DNA of 8,475 nt from Azonexus sp. (GCA_030697085.1 JAUYQT010000070.1:1-8475); one strand, 5' to 3'; shown: positions 1 through 6,024, counted from the stretch's first letter. The notes: generated by a model from the sequence alone, not told the origin. Numbers and translations are program-made.

Positions 1-2
1 CA

Positions 3-182
3 CCGCTGGCGATCGGCATCATGAAAGAACAACTACGCATTCTGGCCGGCGCCCACGCCCTTTCGCCAGAAGATTTTGAACGCATCCAGGGTCTGCGACG
101 TGTCGTTTACAATAGCCGTGACTATGCCGAAGGGATTAATGCTTTCAAGGAAAAACGCGCCCCGATCTATCGTGACGAATAA
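3..182 (+). CDS. scpB: Methylmalonyl-CoA decarboxylase (crotonase family), C-terminal 59 residues, partial
   Basis: Only the 3' end of the gene lies in the window; it is open from the window edge to TAA at 180-182. The 59 residues include KEQLRILAGAH, FERIQGLRRVVY, DYAEGINAFKEKR and a short basic tail. The pattern DYxEGxxAFxEKRxP is the usual C-terminal helix of enoyl-CoA hydratase/isomerase proteins. The stretch KExLRxLxxAH...FERIQGxRRxVYxSxDY agrees closely, from memory, with E. coli ScpB (YgfG), which decarboxylates (R)-methylmalonyl-CoA to propionyl-CoA in the cytoplasm. The catalytic N-terminal half is outside the window, so the exact reaction is inferred from the C-terminus only. Another short-chain enoyl-CoA hydratase is the alternative. 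No clear terminator follows; a small CCGGC/GCCGG hairpin lies at 190-202 without a T-run. Confidence 0.75.
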   Translation, partial: PLAIGIMKEQLRILAGAHALSPEDFERIQGLRRVVYNSRDYAEGINAFKEKRAPIYRDE

Positions 183-357
183 ACCCAAGCCGGCCGAGCC
201 GGAAAGGTAAAGGGCTTCAACCGTGGTTTCCAGAATAGAAAGCAGCCTCGACAGATGAGGTAAAAAGGGCCGAAAAAAAGCCCCGTGCTTATCGAAAATC
301 TCGAACGCTCAAGCAGAAATATTCGATGAATTGGAACAATTAGCCGGTCTAGACTAA
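172..357 (+). pseudogene. Possible decayed small ORF between scpB and the HPF-like gene
   Basis: One frame runs from a GTG at 172-174, overlapping the scpB end, to a TAA at 355-357, and is broken by TAA near 208-210 and TGA at 256-258. The last part (about 262-354) reads like a protein C-terminus: a Lys/Arg-rich stretch followed by AQAEIFDELEQLAGLD. The middle part looks more protein-like in another frame (KGFNRGFQNRKQPRQ, about 208-250). This could be a small basic protein gene broken by indels, or chance. I recognise no family. There is no start codon for the last open part on its own. Confidence 0.2.
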
Positions 358-388
358 AGGCTCTCAATCACTCAACAGGAGCTTTGAT

Positions 389-772
389 ATGCAAATCGTC
401 ATCCAGGCCAGGGGTTTTGAACTTAGCGGCGGCTTGCGCCAGCACATTGAACGGCGTTTGCGCTTTGCCCTCGATTGGGCCCAGCACCATGTCCGCAACG
501 TCTCCGTCCGCCTCTCCGACCTTAACGGCCCGCGTGGCGGCAAGGACAAGCGCTGCCATATTCAGATCACGGCGACCGGCGGCTCCAATCTCGTGATCGA
601 AGACACCCGGACAGACCTTTATGCTGCCATTGATCAGGCTACCGACCGGGCCGGTCGCACGCTGGCCCGCCGGGTCGAGCGCCAGCGCAAACACCCGCAT
701 GACAGCCTGCGCAACCAGCAAGAGAGCGCTGATCTCAGCCCGAGCGAAGCAAGCCCGGTCAGTGAAAAATAG
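389..772 (+). CDS. HPF/RaiA-family ribosome-associated (hibernation) protein
   Basis: The 127-residue product resembles the ribosome hibernation promoting factor / sigma-54 modulation protein family. It starts MQIVIQARGFELSGGLRQHIERR, matching the first beta strand and helix of HPF (MQLNI...LREFV in E. coli). It ends the fold with DLYAAIDQATDRAGRTLARRVERQRKH (about residues 75-101), matching the DMYAAID...KLARQL helix of HPF. Family members bind the 30S decoding centre and inactivate or dimerise ribosomes in stationary phase or stress. A loop at about 45-55 (GPRGGKDKRCHI) separates the middle strands. After about residue 101 comes a 25-residue polar tail, too short for the dimerising domain of long HPF. 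The start is supported by AGGAG at 377-381, 7 bases before ATG. The gene is not beside rpoN/ptsN here, so it may be a paralogue of the usual hpf, and I give no symbol. Confidence 0.88.
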   Translation: MQIVIQARGFELSGGLRQHIERRLRFALDWAQHHVRNVSVRLSDLNGPRGGKDKRCHIQITATGGSNLVIEDTRTDLYAAIDQATDRAGRTLARRVERQRKHPHDSLRNQQESADLSPSEASPVSEK

Positions 773-842
773 CGCCATGTAGCGCAGAGTGGGCGGGAAA
801 AAAGCCGTAGTGCCGATTTGCCCGCCTCACCCTCGCGCCCCT

Positions 843-857
843 GCTGATTTGATCAGC
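843..857. repeat. Short perfect inverted repeat upstream of the lipoprotein gene
   Basis: GCTGAT (843-848) and ATCAGC (852-857) form a perfect 6-bp dyad with a 3-base spacer, directly upstream of the TAAAAT box at 859-864. It could be a small operator or a weak hairpin ending the transcript of the gene upstream. No T-run follows. Short dyads like this also occur by chance. Confidence 0.3.
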
Positions 858-858
858 G

Positions 859-864
859 TAAAAT
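859..864 (+). promoter_or_regulatory. Possible -10 box (TAAAAT) of the lipoprotein gene
   Basis: TAAAAT matches the sigma-70 -10 consensus at five of six bases and lies only 7 bases before the ATG at 872. No convincing -35 sits 16-18 bases upstream. If used, transcription would begin at or next to the start codon and give a leaderless or nearly leaderless mRNA. This fits the lack of a Shine-Dalgarno sequence before this gene. Confidence 0.3.
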
Positions 865-871
865 CTGCGCC

Positions 872-1090
872 ATGAAATCTCTATTGATGCTTATTGCCGC
901 CCTCACCCTCGCCGGCTGCGCGCTCTGGCCAGGCTGGCATTGGGAAAAACCCGGCGGCGACTACGGCAACGACGAAAGATATTGCAAGCTGCAAGCCTAT
1001 TCCGGCGCCGACGGCATGGTCACCCAGGCTAACGTCAGGGTCATGCATCGCTGCCTGGAAGGAAGAGGCTGGCGAAAGGTCGCCAATTGA
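872..1090 (+). CDS. Small putative lipoprotein
   Basis: The 72-residue product begins MKSLLMLIAALTLAGC, a type II (lipoprotein) signal peptide: Lys at position 2, a hydrophobic core and the lipobox LAGC with the lipidated Cys at 16. The mature part is about 57 residues. It begins ALWPGWHWEKPGGDYG and has two further Cys (38 and 61) that could form a disulfide in the periplasm. The ending RCLEGRGWRKV resembles the C-x-x-x-GW motif of many short proteobacterial lipoproteins of unknown function. Residue +2 is Ala, not Asp, which suggests outer-membrane sorting by Lol. No Shine-Dalgarno is visible, but the signal peptide begins exactly at this ATG. The stop overlaps the TTG start of the next gene, so the two are probably co-transcribed. 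Function unknown. Confidence 0.8.
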   Translation: MKSLLMLIAALTLAGCALWPGWHWEKPGGDYGNDERYCKLQAYSGADGMVTQANVRVMHRCLEGRGWRKVAN

Positions 1091-1284
1091 GCGCCGACCA
1101 ACCAACCTCCGCCGGCAACGAAAAACCGGTGCGCTGCAACCAGTGCGCCCACCACTACATCACCCACGACCCACGCTTCCCCTACGGCTGCCGCGCTCTC
1201 GGCTTCAAAAGCCAGCAGCAGCCAATCCGTGTGGTGATGGAAGCATCGGCACAGCAATGCCATTATTTTCAGCGCAAGGGCTAG
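1087..1284 (+). CDS. Small four-cysteine (putative metal-binding) protein
   Basis: The 65-residue protein carries RCNQCAHHYITHDPRFPYGC near its N-terminus (Cys 17, 20, 35) and a fourth Cys at 58 in ASAQQCHYF. CxxC with two more Cys and nearby His residues (22, 23, 27) suggests a small zinc or iron-sulfur site; this is inferred from spacing only. I recall similar short proteins in other proteobacteria that databases sometimes label uracil-DNA glycosylase. Nothing here resembles the catalytic motifs of that enzyme, so I do not adopt the name. The start is TTG at 1087, supported by AAAGG at 1075-1079 (7-base gap) and by overlap with the lipoprotein stop codon (TTGA), typical of translational coupling. 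No ATG or GTG lies in frame before the first Cys. Confidence 0.75.
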   Translation: MSADQPTSAGNEKPVRCNQCAHHYITHDPRFPYGCRALGFKSQQQPIRVVMEASAQQCHYFQRKG

Positions 1285-1344
1285 CAGTCTGTCGCAGGGT
1301 GGGTGAGGCTGTTTCGGGTGGCGCCATCCGAGTCAAAGGCAAGG

Positions 1345-1377
1345 GCGGCAAGTGAGACTCCAATATCACTTGCCCGC
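1345..1377. terminator. Hairpin between convergent genes, possible bidirectional terminator
   Basis: GGCAAGTGA (1347-1355) and TCACTTGCC (1366-1374) are a perfect 9-bp dyad with a 10-base loop. Allowing one bulged base adds two more pairs (1345-1346 with 1376-1377). It lies between the end of the + strand four-Cys gene (1284) and the end of the - strand GT39 gene (1442), where a shared terminator is expected. Neither side carries a clear T-run, so intrinsic termination would be weak. Confidence 0.45.
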
Positions 1378-1441
1378 TTCAAATACGCCAAGTGGCTGCC
1401 CGCACAAAATCGACGTGTACCTTGCCGAATGAAAGCTCAAC

Positions 1442-2959
1442 TTACGGATTACGCCGAACCAGCAAGACGCCACCTTCCTTGCGGAGAATTTCGACATCAG
1501 CCGCTGGCGGCAACCGGTCGCTGCGCGTAACCGCCAGTTCACCCGGTTTTGGATCGCGCAGTTCAGTTTCCGCCTGCAGATAGACACTGAAGCTTGGCCA
1601 GCGCGATTGCCACTGGACGACCGGTTCGTTCATGCTGCGGGCCACTTCTGCGGTCCGCTTGATCGGGCCTTGGGCCAATTCGCCGAGTAGCGGTGCCAGC
1701 CAAAACGACATCACCAGATTAGCGAGTAATGCGCCGACGGCAACACGTTGCCAGACCGGCGCGCGCCAGGCCAACAGTACGGCTGTCGTGACGCCGATGG
1801 CGAGCAAAACCGGCCAGACGCCCCCCAGTGGTTGCACTTCACCCAGACGGGCGACTTGGGCGGCGTAGAACGCATCACGAATGGGAAAACTTTGCAGCAA
1901 TAAAGGCACCGCGGCATAAAGGCCAAGCAAGATCAACACGGGCACACCGGCCAGCGGGCTGCGAATGGCGCTGTGACGGCAGGCGATCAGGATAAATAGC
2001 GGCGTGCAGCCGTAGAGCGCGTAATGCGGCAGCTTGGTGCCGGAGAGCGAGAAGAAAATGATGACAAAACCGCTCCACAGCCAGAGAAAGCGCTTCAGCG
2101 GGTTTTGCCAGTCGCCGCGAATGCCGGCCAGCGCCTTGCCGAGCCAGGGCAACCAGGGCAGCAGCATCAGCGGCACGATCAACAGGTAGTAGAAAACGCT
2201 GCCGCCGTGGCCTTCGAGGGTGCCGGAAAAGCGCTGAACGTTGTGCTTGAGGAAGAAGCCGTCAATGAAAGCCTGACCATGAATGGCGTAGGCGGCGACA
2301 TACCAGGGCAGCGCCGTGCCGATGAGCAAAAGCCAGCTCAGCGGGTCTTTCAGCGCCTTGCCGAGCGGTGCCCAGCGACGGGAGGTCAGGCACCAGAGCA
2401 ACACGGTAGCGCCGGGAACGAGAAGGGCAATTGGCCCCTTGGTGAGGAAACCGAGGCCGATCCAGAGAAATGCCCGGCGACTCGCCCAGGGTTTGCCGTG
2501 CACGATATGGCGCCAGATGTCGGTCAGGGCCAGGGTCAGCAAGAGGTTGAGCAGCGCATCGGCGGTGGCTGCCCGGCCAATGAGTTGTACGCCGAGGCAG
2601 GTCACGGCAACGATTCCGGCCAACTTGCCGGCGTCGTCATCGAAAAATTCGCGGGCGAAGCGGCTGACGGCGTAGCACCAGAATACCGCGGCCAGTGCTG
2701 AGGGCAGGCGGAAAGCCCAGTCGACCACACCGAACAGGCTGACCGAGATGGCCTGCAACCAGTAGATCAGGATGGGCTTGTCGAAACGCGGATTGCCGTT
2801 CAGCCAGGTCGACAGGTAGTCGCCCTTGACCAGCATTTCGCGAGTCGCTTCCGAAAAGGCGCCTTCATCGACATCAAACAGCGGTGTACCACCGAGGTTG
2901 GGCAGCAGTAAAAGCAAAGGCAGCAGCAGTGGCAGCAGCCGGGCCAGATGTTGGTTCAT
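1442..2959 (-). CDS. ArnT-like GT39-family membrane glycosyltransferase
   Basis: The 505-residue polytopic protein belongs to the ArnT/PMT (GT-C fold) superfamily. These enzymes move a sugar from a polyprenyl-phosphate donor to a lipid or protein acceptor on the periplasmic face of the inner membrane. After a very Leu-rich first membrane helix (residues 5-20) comes the first periplasmic loop, with FDVDEGAFSEATREM (28-42; the acidic D-x-D-E corresponds to the catalytic loop) and RFDKPILIYWLQ (58-69), the family's KPxLxYW signature. About ten further hydrophobic segments follow, then a soluble C-terminal part from roughly residue 415. The open frame reaches back to 3115, but ATG at 2959 is preferred: it begins at the signal-anchor helix and overlaps the TAA of the GT2 gene by one base (TAATG). 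Length is a little under the roughly 550 of E. coli ArnT. Acceptor and sugar cannot be read from the sequence, so I do not call it arnT. Confidence 0.9.
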   Translation of the reverse strand: MNQHLARLLPLLLPLLLLLPNLGGTPLFDVDEGAFSEATREMLVKGDYLSTWLNGNPRFDKPILIYWLQAISVSLFGVVDWAFRLPSALAAVFWCYAVSRFAREFFDDDAGKLAGIVAVTCLGVQLIGRAATADALLNLLLTLALTDIWRHIVHGKPWASRRAFLWIGLGFLTKGPIALLVPGATVLLWCLTSRRWAPLGKALKDPLSWLLLIGTALPWYVAAYAIHGQAFIDGFFLKHNVQRFSGTLEGHGGSVFYYLLIVPLMLLPWLPWLGKALAGIRGDWQNPLKRFLWLWSGFVIIFFSLSGTKLPHYALYGCTPLFILIACRHSAIRSPLAGVPVLILLGLYAAVPLLLQSFPIRDAFYAAQVARLGEVQPLGGVWPVLLAIGVTTAVLLAWRAPVWQRVAVGALLANLVMSFWLAPLLGELAQGPIKRTAEVARSMNEPVVQWQSRWPSFSVYLQAETELRDPKPGELAVTRSDRLPPAADVEILRKEGGVLLVRRNP

Positions 2960-4002
2960 TATTGCTTGATGCTTTCCGGATGTTGCTGGCCCTGGTGCCA
3001 ACTGGATTCGAGCGAGTTCCCCTTGCGGTAACGACGGACGTAGGAGCCGCCATTGCCGCCGCCGCCGAGATATACGCGCGATAAGTTTTCGGCCAGTACG
3101 CCGGTCAAAATACACTGCAGACCGCCGAGCAAAACGAAGAAGCCAAGCATCAGCAGTGGCCGTGAACCAATGCTTTCCCCAAGCAATTTGAGAATGGCCA
3201 TATAACCGAGAATACCGGAACCGGCGGCGATCAGCGCCAGGCCGGCGCCGCCAAAAAAGTGACCCGGACGGTCGCGAAAGCGCAGGAAAAAGTACACCGA
3301 GAGCAGATCCAGAATGACGCGAAAAGTCCGCGAAATGCCGTATTTGGATTCACCAAGCGTGCGCGGATGGTGCGACACCGGCTCTTCGTCGATCCGCCGC
3401 GGCGAGGTAACGGTGGCCAGCCAGGCGGGAATGAAGCGATGCATTTCGCCGTAGAGGCGTACGCTTTTGATCACTTCGCCACGAAATGCCTTCAGGCTGC
3501 AGCCGTAATCATGCAGGCGCAAACCGGTAACGCGGCCGATCAGCCGATTGGCGATACGTGATGGAATCTTGCGTAACCACAAACCATCCTGACGGTTTTT
3601 CCGCCAGCCGGCGACCAAATCGAGGTCTTCATTAAGCAGGCGGGCAACCATCCGGGGAATATCGACCGGATCGTTCTGCAAATCGCCGTCCAGCGTCACG
3701 ATCACGTCGCCCTCTGCGGCGTCGATACCGGCCTGCATCGCCGCTGTTTGCTTGAAGTTACGCGCCAGCTCAACGCAGCGGATATGGCTGCCCCGTTCGA
3801 CAATCGCCTTGTGGATTGCTTTCAGCGTGTCGTCCCGGCTGCCGTCGTCGACAAAAATCAGTTCCCAGGGCCACGGATAGTCAGCCAGACATTCATGGAC
3901 CCGCTCAACCATCGGTGCGACGCACAGTTCCTCGTTGTAGAGGGGGATGACGATGGAAAGCCGGTGTTCAGGCAGACTGGGCAAGGCGGGAATGGCGGTC
4001 AT
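2959..4002 (-). CDS. GT2 polyprenyl-phosphate glycosyltransferase (ArnC/DPM1/GtrB-like)
   Basis: The 347-residue protein has an N-terminal GT-A domain followed by two membrane helices, the layout of ArnC, GtrB and bacterial DPM synthases that transfer a sugar from a nucleotide donor to undecaprenyl phosphate on the cytoplasmic face. Visible motifs: LSIVIPLYNEE (15-25), VDDGSRDDT (51-59), LARNFKQTAAMQAG (79-92), LDGDLQNDP (104-112; DGD is the metal/donor site), VAGWRKNRQD (130-139) and HDYGCSLKAFR (164-174). SKYGISR follows near 220, before the two hydrophobic segments at about 245-265 and 280-300. The C-terminus carries an unusual Gly-rich stretch (GGGGNGGSY) and a basic polar tail. The start is supported by GGAG at 4014-4011, 8 bases upstream, and by a one-base overlap with the preceding stop (TGATG). 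The sugar is unknown. Confidence 0.93.
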   Translation of the reverse strand: MTAIPALPSLPEHRLSIVIPLYNEELCVAPMVERVHECLADYPWPWELIFVDDGSRDDTLKAIHKAIVERGSHIRCVELARNFKQTAAMQAGIDAAEGDVIVTLDGDLQNDPVDIPRMVARLLNEDLDLVAGWRKNRQDGLWLRKIPSRIANRLIGRVTGLRLHDYGCSLKAFRGEVIKSVRLYGEMHRFIPAWLATVTSPRRIDEEPVSHHPRTLGESKYGISRTFRVILDLLSVYFFLRFRDRPGHFFGGAGLALIAAGSGILGYMAILKLLGESIGSRPLLMLGFFVLLGGLQCILTGVLAENLSRVYLGGGGNGGSYVRRYRKGNSLESSWHQGQQHPESIKQ

Positions 4003-4910
4003 CAGGTTTTCTCCGATTGCCCGGCGGCCGCGATGGGCAATCTCTCGGGCAGGGCAATCCAGGCAAGCATGCCGCTGGCTGCGGCAAACATTAAAGTAAA
4101 ACAGTGCAGCGCAAAGGCCGGGACCAGCGTTGCCGTCCAGTCACCGAGGTGACCGATCAGGCCGAAGGCGACACCGGCTTCGTAAGTACCAAACCCGCCA
4201 ACGCCCTGTACCGGCAGCAACGCTGAAAGCTCGCCGCCAAGGGCACCGAGCGAGGCAACGGGCAGGTCGGAGCCGGTGAGCGCCGCGAGCAGAATGGACA
4301 AACCGAACAGTTTGGCCGTCCAGTTGCTGATGCTCCAGGCCCAGCTGGCGAGCGGTGCATCAAGTGCATCGGTCATCGCGTCGAACCATTTTTGCAGGCC
4401 AGGCGCCCGTTGCGGCGCGCGCAGGCGGCTGGCGGTAAAGCGAAACAAGGCAATCGCCAAAATCAGGCCGATTATTGCGGTCGACCGCAGCCAAAGGGCA
4501 ATTTCCGGCCACAACAGCAGTGCCAGCATGGCGAGTACCAATGCATCCTGAACCCGTAGCCAGATTAGCGTGGCGATCGCCCGGGCACCGGGAATGCCAA
4601 CCCGGCGCAGCAGGAAAGGCAGCATCAGTTCGCCGCCGCGAAAGGGCACGATATTGACGCTGAAATTATGCAGCAGGCTGATGCGCAGATATTGCGTAAA
4701 GGGAATCGCCGCACTGCGCCTGAATTCGCCGGCAATACGCCGAGCCCGGCAGTAATAGGAGATAGCCTGCGACAACAGCGCCGTGAGGGCGACCCCGGCG
4801 GGAATCGCAAACAGGCGGGCGAATGCTTCCTGAAATCGGCCGTCACTGAGCATCCAGAACAGCAACAGACCGGCGATGATCAGGGAAATCAGCAGACCGG
4901 CTTTTTTCAT
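4002..4910 (-). CDS. YbhN-like membrane protein (LPG-synthase TM region / UPF0104 family), possible flippase
   Basis: The 302-residue protein is almost entirely membrane helices, starting MKKAGLLISLIIAGLLLFW. Two signatures point to the lysylphosphatidylglycerol-synthase TM region family (YbhN, AglD and the MprF N-terminal domain): NFSVNIVPFRGGE (82-94), matching the family's N-x-x-x-P-x-R-x-GE, and LPVQGVGGFGTYEAG (232-246), matching P-x-x-GG-x-G-x-x-E. Family members are thought to flip lipids or lipid-linked substrates; MprF is the best-known case. There is no catalytic aminoacyl-transferase domain, so this is not a full MprF. The open frame extends upstream to 5090, but ATG at 4910 is preferred because it begins at the first helix and overlaps the PAP2 stop as ATGA. 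The surrounding glycosyltransferases suggest it handles the lipid-linked sugar they make; that role is an inference. Confidence 0.85.
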   Translation of the reverse strand: MKKAGLLISLIIAGLLLFWMLSDGRFQEAFARLFAIPAGVALTALLSQAISYYCRARRIAGEFRRSAAIPFTQYLRISLLHNFSVNIVPFRGGELMLPFLLRRVGIPGARAIATLIWLRVQDALVLAMLALLLWPEIALWLRSTAIIGLILAIALFRFTASRLRAPQRAPGLQKWFDAMTDALDAPLASWAWSISNWTAKLFGLSILLAALTGSDLPVASLGALGGELSALLPVQGVGGFGTYEAGVAFGLIGHLGDWTATLVPAFALHCFTLMFAAASGMLAWIALPERLPIAAAGQSEKT

Positions 4911-5716
4911 TGCCCGGTGCTTTTGGCGAACAGCCAGCGTAACGCCGACAGCGTACCCAGTGCCGCGATGGCGTATTTGAAGAAAATGGCCTGGTTGTAG
5001 CCGATATCGACAAAAAATAGCGATAGCGAGGCGATCAGCACTATCAGCGCCAGCAGTTGTTCTGCCCGCCGCTGACGCGTCCAGGCCCAACGCTGCGCCA
5101 GCATGACGCCGAAGGCTCCGGCCAGCCAGCCGCCCGCCGCGCCGGCCAGTACGTCGGTCGGCCAGTGAGCGCCGACAGCGATGCGCGACAGGCCGACCAG
5201 CATTGCCCCCAACAGCGCCAGCCAGGCGATGCTGCGCGGCGCCTTTCCTGCCAGCAGGATGACAGCCGCGAAACCGAAGGCCGAAAGGGTGTGACCGGAT
5301 GGAAAGGAGTGGTTAAGCAGGCGATCACCGATGATATGCAACTGCTCAAGCGGCAGCACGCCGGCCGGCCGTGGCGAAACGATCAGACTTTTGAGGCCGC
5401 GCGCATAAAGTGTGGCGAACGGCAAGGCGCAGAATGCGGCCATTAGCCAGTCGGGACGCTGGCGCCAGGCCAGCGCCAGACAAGCGAAAAGCATGGCGCC
5501 ATTGCCGAGCAGGGTGATCCCCGCCCACAACGAATCAGGCAGCAGGGTGGTCCAGGACTGAATGCTTTGCATCATCCAGGCGCGGTCGAGCATGAACAGG
5601 AGGCCCAGCACCGGCGCCGTGAGTACCAGCGGCAATAAAGCCATCAGCCAGAAATCCCGGCGGGGCAGCTCACTGAATTCGGTGGAGGCCGCCTGGACCG
5701 GGGCTGTAAATAGCAT
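4907..5716 (-). CDS. PAP2-family membrane phosphatase
   Basis: The product is 269 residues from the chosen start, with about six membrane helices and the three acid phosphatase/PAP2 motifs in order: K109-x6-R116-P117 (KSLIVSPRP), PSGH at 139-142, and S177-R178-x5-H184-x3-D188 (SRIAVGAHWPTD). His 142, His 184 and Asp 188 are the expected catalytic residues. Relatives include undecaprenyl-pyrophosphate phosphatases (PgpB/BcrC type), phosphatidylglycerophosphate phosphatases and lipid A phosphatases (LpxE/LpxF); the sequence alone does not choose between them. It is the first gene of the four-gene minus-strand operon and overlaps the next by ATGA. The start is uncertain: ATG at 5716 gives a short cytoplasmic leader before helix 1 but lacks a ribosome binding site. 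In-frame ATG at 5863 would add 49 residues of low-complexity polar sequence, and TTG at 5782 follows a weak AAGGG. Confidence 0.9.
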   Translation of the reverse strand: MLFTAPVQAASTEFSELPRRDFWLMALLPLVLTAPVLGLLFMLDRAWMMQSIQSWTTLLPDSLWAGITLLGNGAMLFACLALAWRQRPDWLMAAFCALPFATLYARGLKSLIVSPRPAGVLPLEQLHIIGDRLLNHSFPSGHTLSAFGFAAVILLAGKAPRSIAWLALLGAMLVGLSRIAVGAHWPTDVLAGAAGGWLAGAFGVMLAQRWAWTRQRRAEQLLALIVLIASLSLFFVDIGYNQAIFFKYAIAALGTLSALRWLFAKSTGQ

Positions 5717-5756
5717 GAAATATCGGGGTGAACCGAGTGGCGACAAGGCCGAAATA

Positions 5757-5897
5757 CTAGCATTCGGGCCCACGATCGACAAGCGCCAGCCCTTGTCCCG
5801 GGCATTCCAAAAGGCTGATCGACTTGATATTTTCTGCGCTGACGCAGGCGACAGTTTTCTCATCGAGCGCCAAAATCAGGGCAATTTTGGCGTTGAC
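5757..5897 (-). other. Coding-like minus-strand frame without a good start, upstream of the PAP2 gene
   Basis: Read on the minus strand, 5897-5757 gives VNAKIALILALDEKTVACVS, then AENIKSISLLECPGQGLALV and DRGPEC, ending in TAG. Composition is protein-like and about 63 percent of third codon positions are G or C. The frame stays open upstream past 5960, but no ATG or GTG occurs in it; the first possible start is TTG at 5873, without a ribosome binding site. A strong AAAGGAG (5918-5912) lies upstream but is not followed by a start codon. It may be a remnant of a small gene, or chance. I recognise no family. Confidence 0.2.
5868..5892. repeat. Perfect 9-bp inverted repeat in the divergent spacer
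   Basis: CGCCAAAAT (5868-5876) and ATTTTGGCG (5884-5892) are exact reverse complements separated by 7 bases. A 25-bp dyad of this kind in a divergent spacer is typical of an operator for a dimeric regulator. In the minus-strand transcript it would also form a 9-bp hairpin about 150 bases before the PAP2 start. No T-run follows on either strand, so it is not an obvious terminator. Confidence 0.5.
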
Positions 5898-6024
5898 CGC
5901 AGCGGCCCTTTCTCCTTTGAGAAAAAACTCAGGAAAGCCTGTGCAATGCCAAACCGGCCAGCCGCGTGTTATACCTGCGCCTCATTTGAACCTAGATTCC
6001 TCCGCCCATGGCCTGATTAATCCG

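Larger units (their letters stand above)
5717..6024. other. 308-bp divergent spacer between the PAP2 operon and the YkgJ-like gene
   Basis: This spacer should hold promoters for both directions. On the minus strand TATAAC at 5973-5968 is a possible -10, with no good -35; the same position reads TTATAC on the plus strand. It also contains the 9-bp dyad at 5868-5892, a TGAG-A6-CTCA element at 5918-5931, a minus-strand AAAGGAG (5918-5912) with no start codon at the right distance, and a coding-like minus-strand frame ending at TAG 5759-5757. No convincing conserved gene is visible. Confidence 0.5.

Noticed and set aside
262..290. GGGC-A-rich loop-GCCC as a terminator for scpB
   Set aside because: The stem is only 4 bp and no T-run follows.
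331..360. TTGGAA ... TAAAGG as a sigma-70 promoter for the HPF-like gene
   Set aside because: The -35-like hexamer has no good -10 at 16-18 bp spacing, so the match is no better than chance.
997..1355. ORFs on both strands over the lipoprotein and four-Cys genes
   Set aside because: They are shadows of the two real genes, which have a lipobox, a Cys pattern and coupled start/stop codons.
2024..2701. 225-codon plus-strand ORF
   Set aside because: It lies wholly antisense to the GT39 gene, whose motifs and membrane helices are clear. The plus-strand product is a low-complexity, Gln/Glu/Pro-rich shadow.
2960..3115. N-terminal extension of the GT39 gene by 52 residues
   Set aside because: The extension overlaps the GT2 coding region and is basic and not membrane-like. 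The ATG at 2959 sits at the first membrane helix with a TAATG junction.
5562..6020. 152-codon plus-strand ORF
   Set aside because: Its first part is antisense to the PAP2 gene and it crosses the divergent spacer. It shows no recognisable motif.
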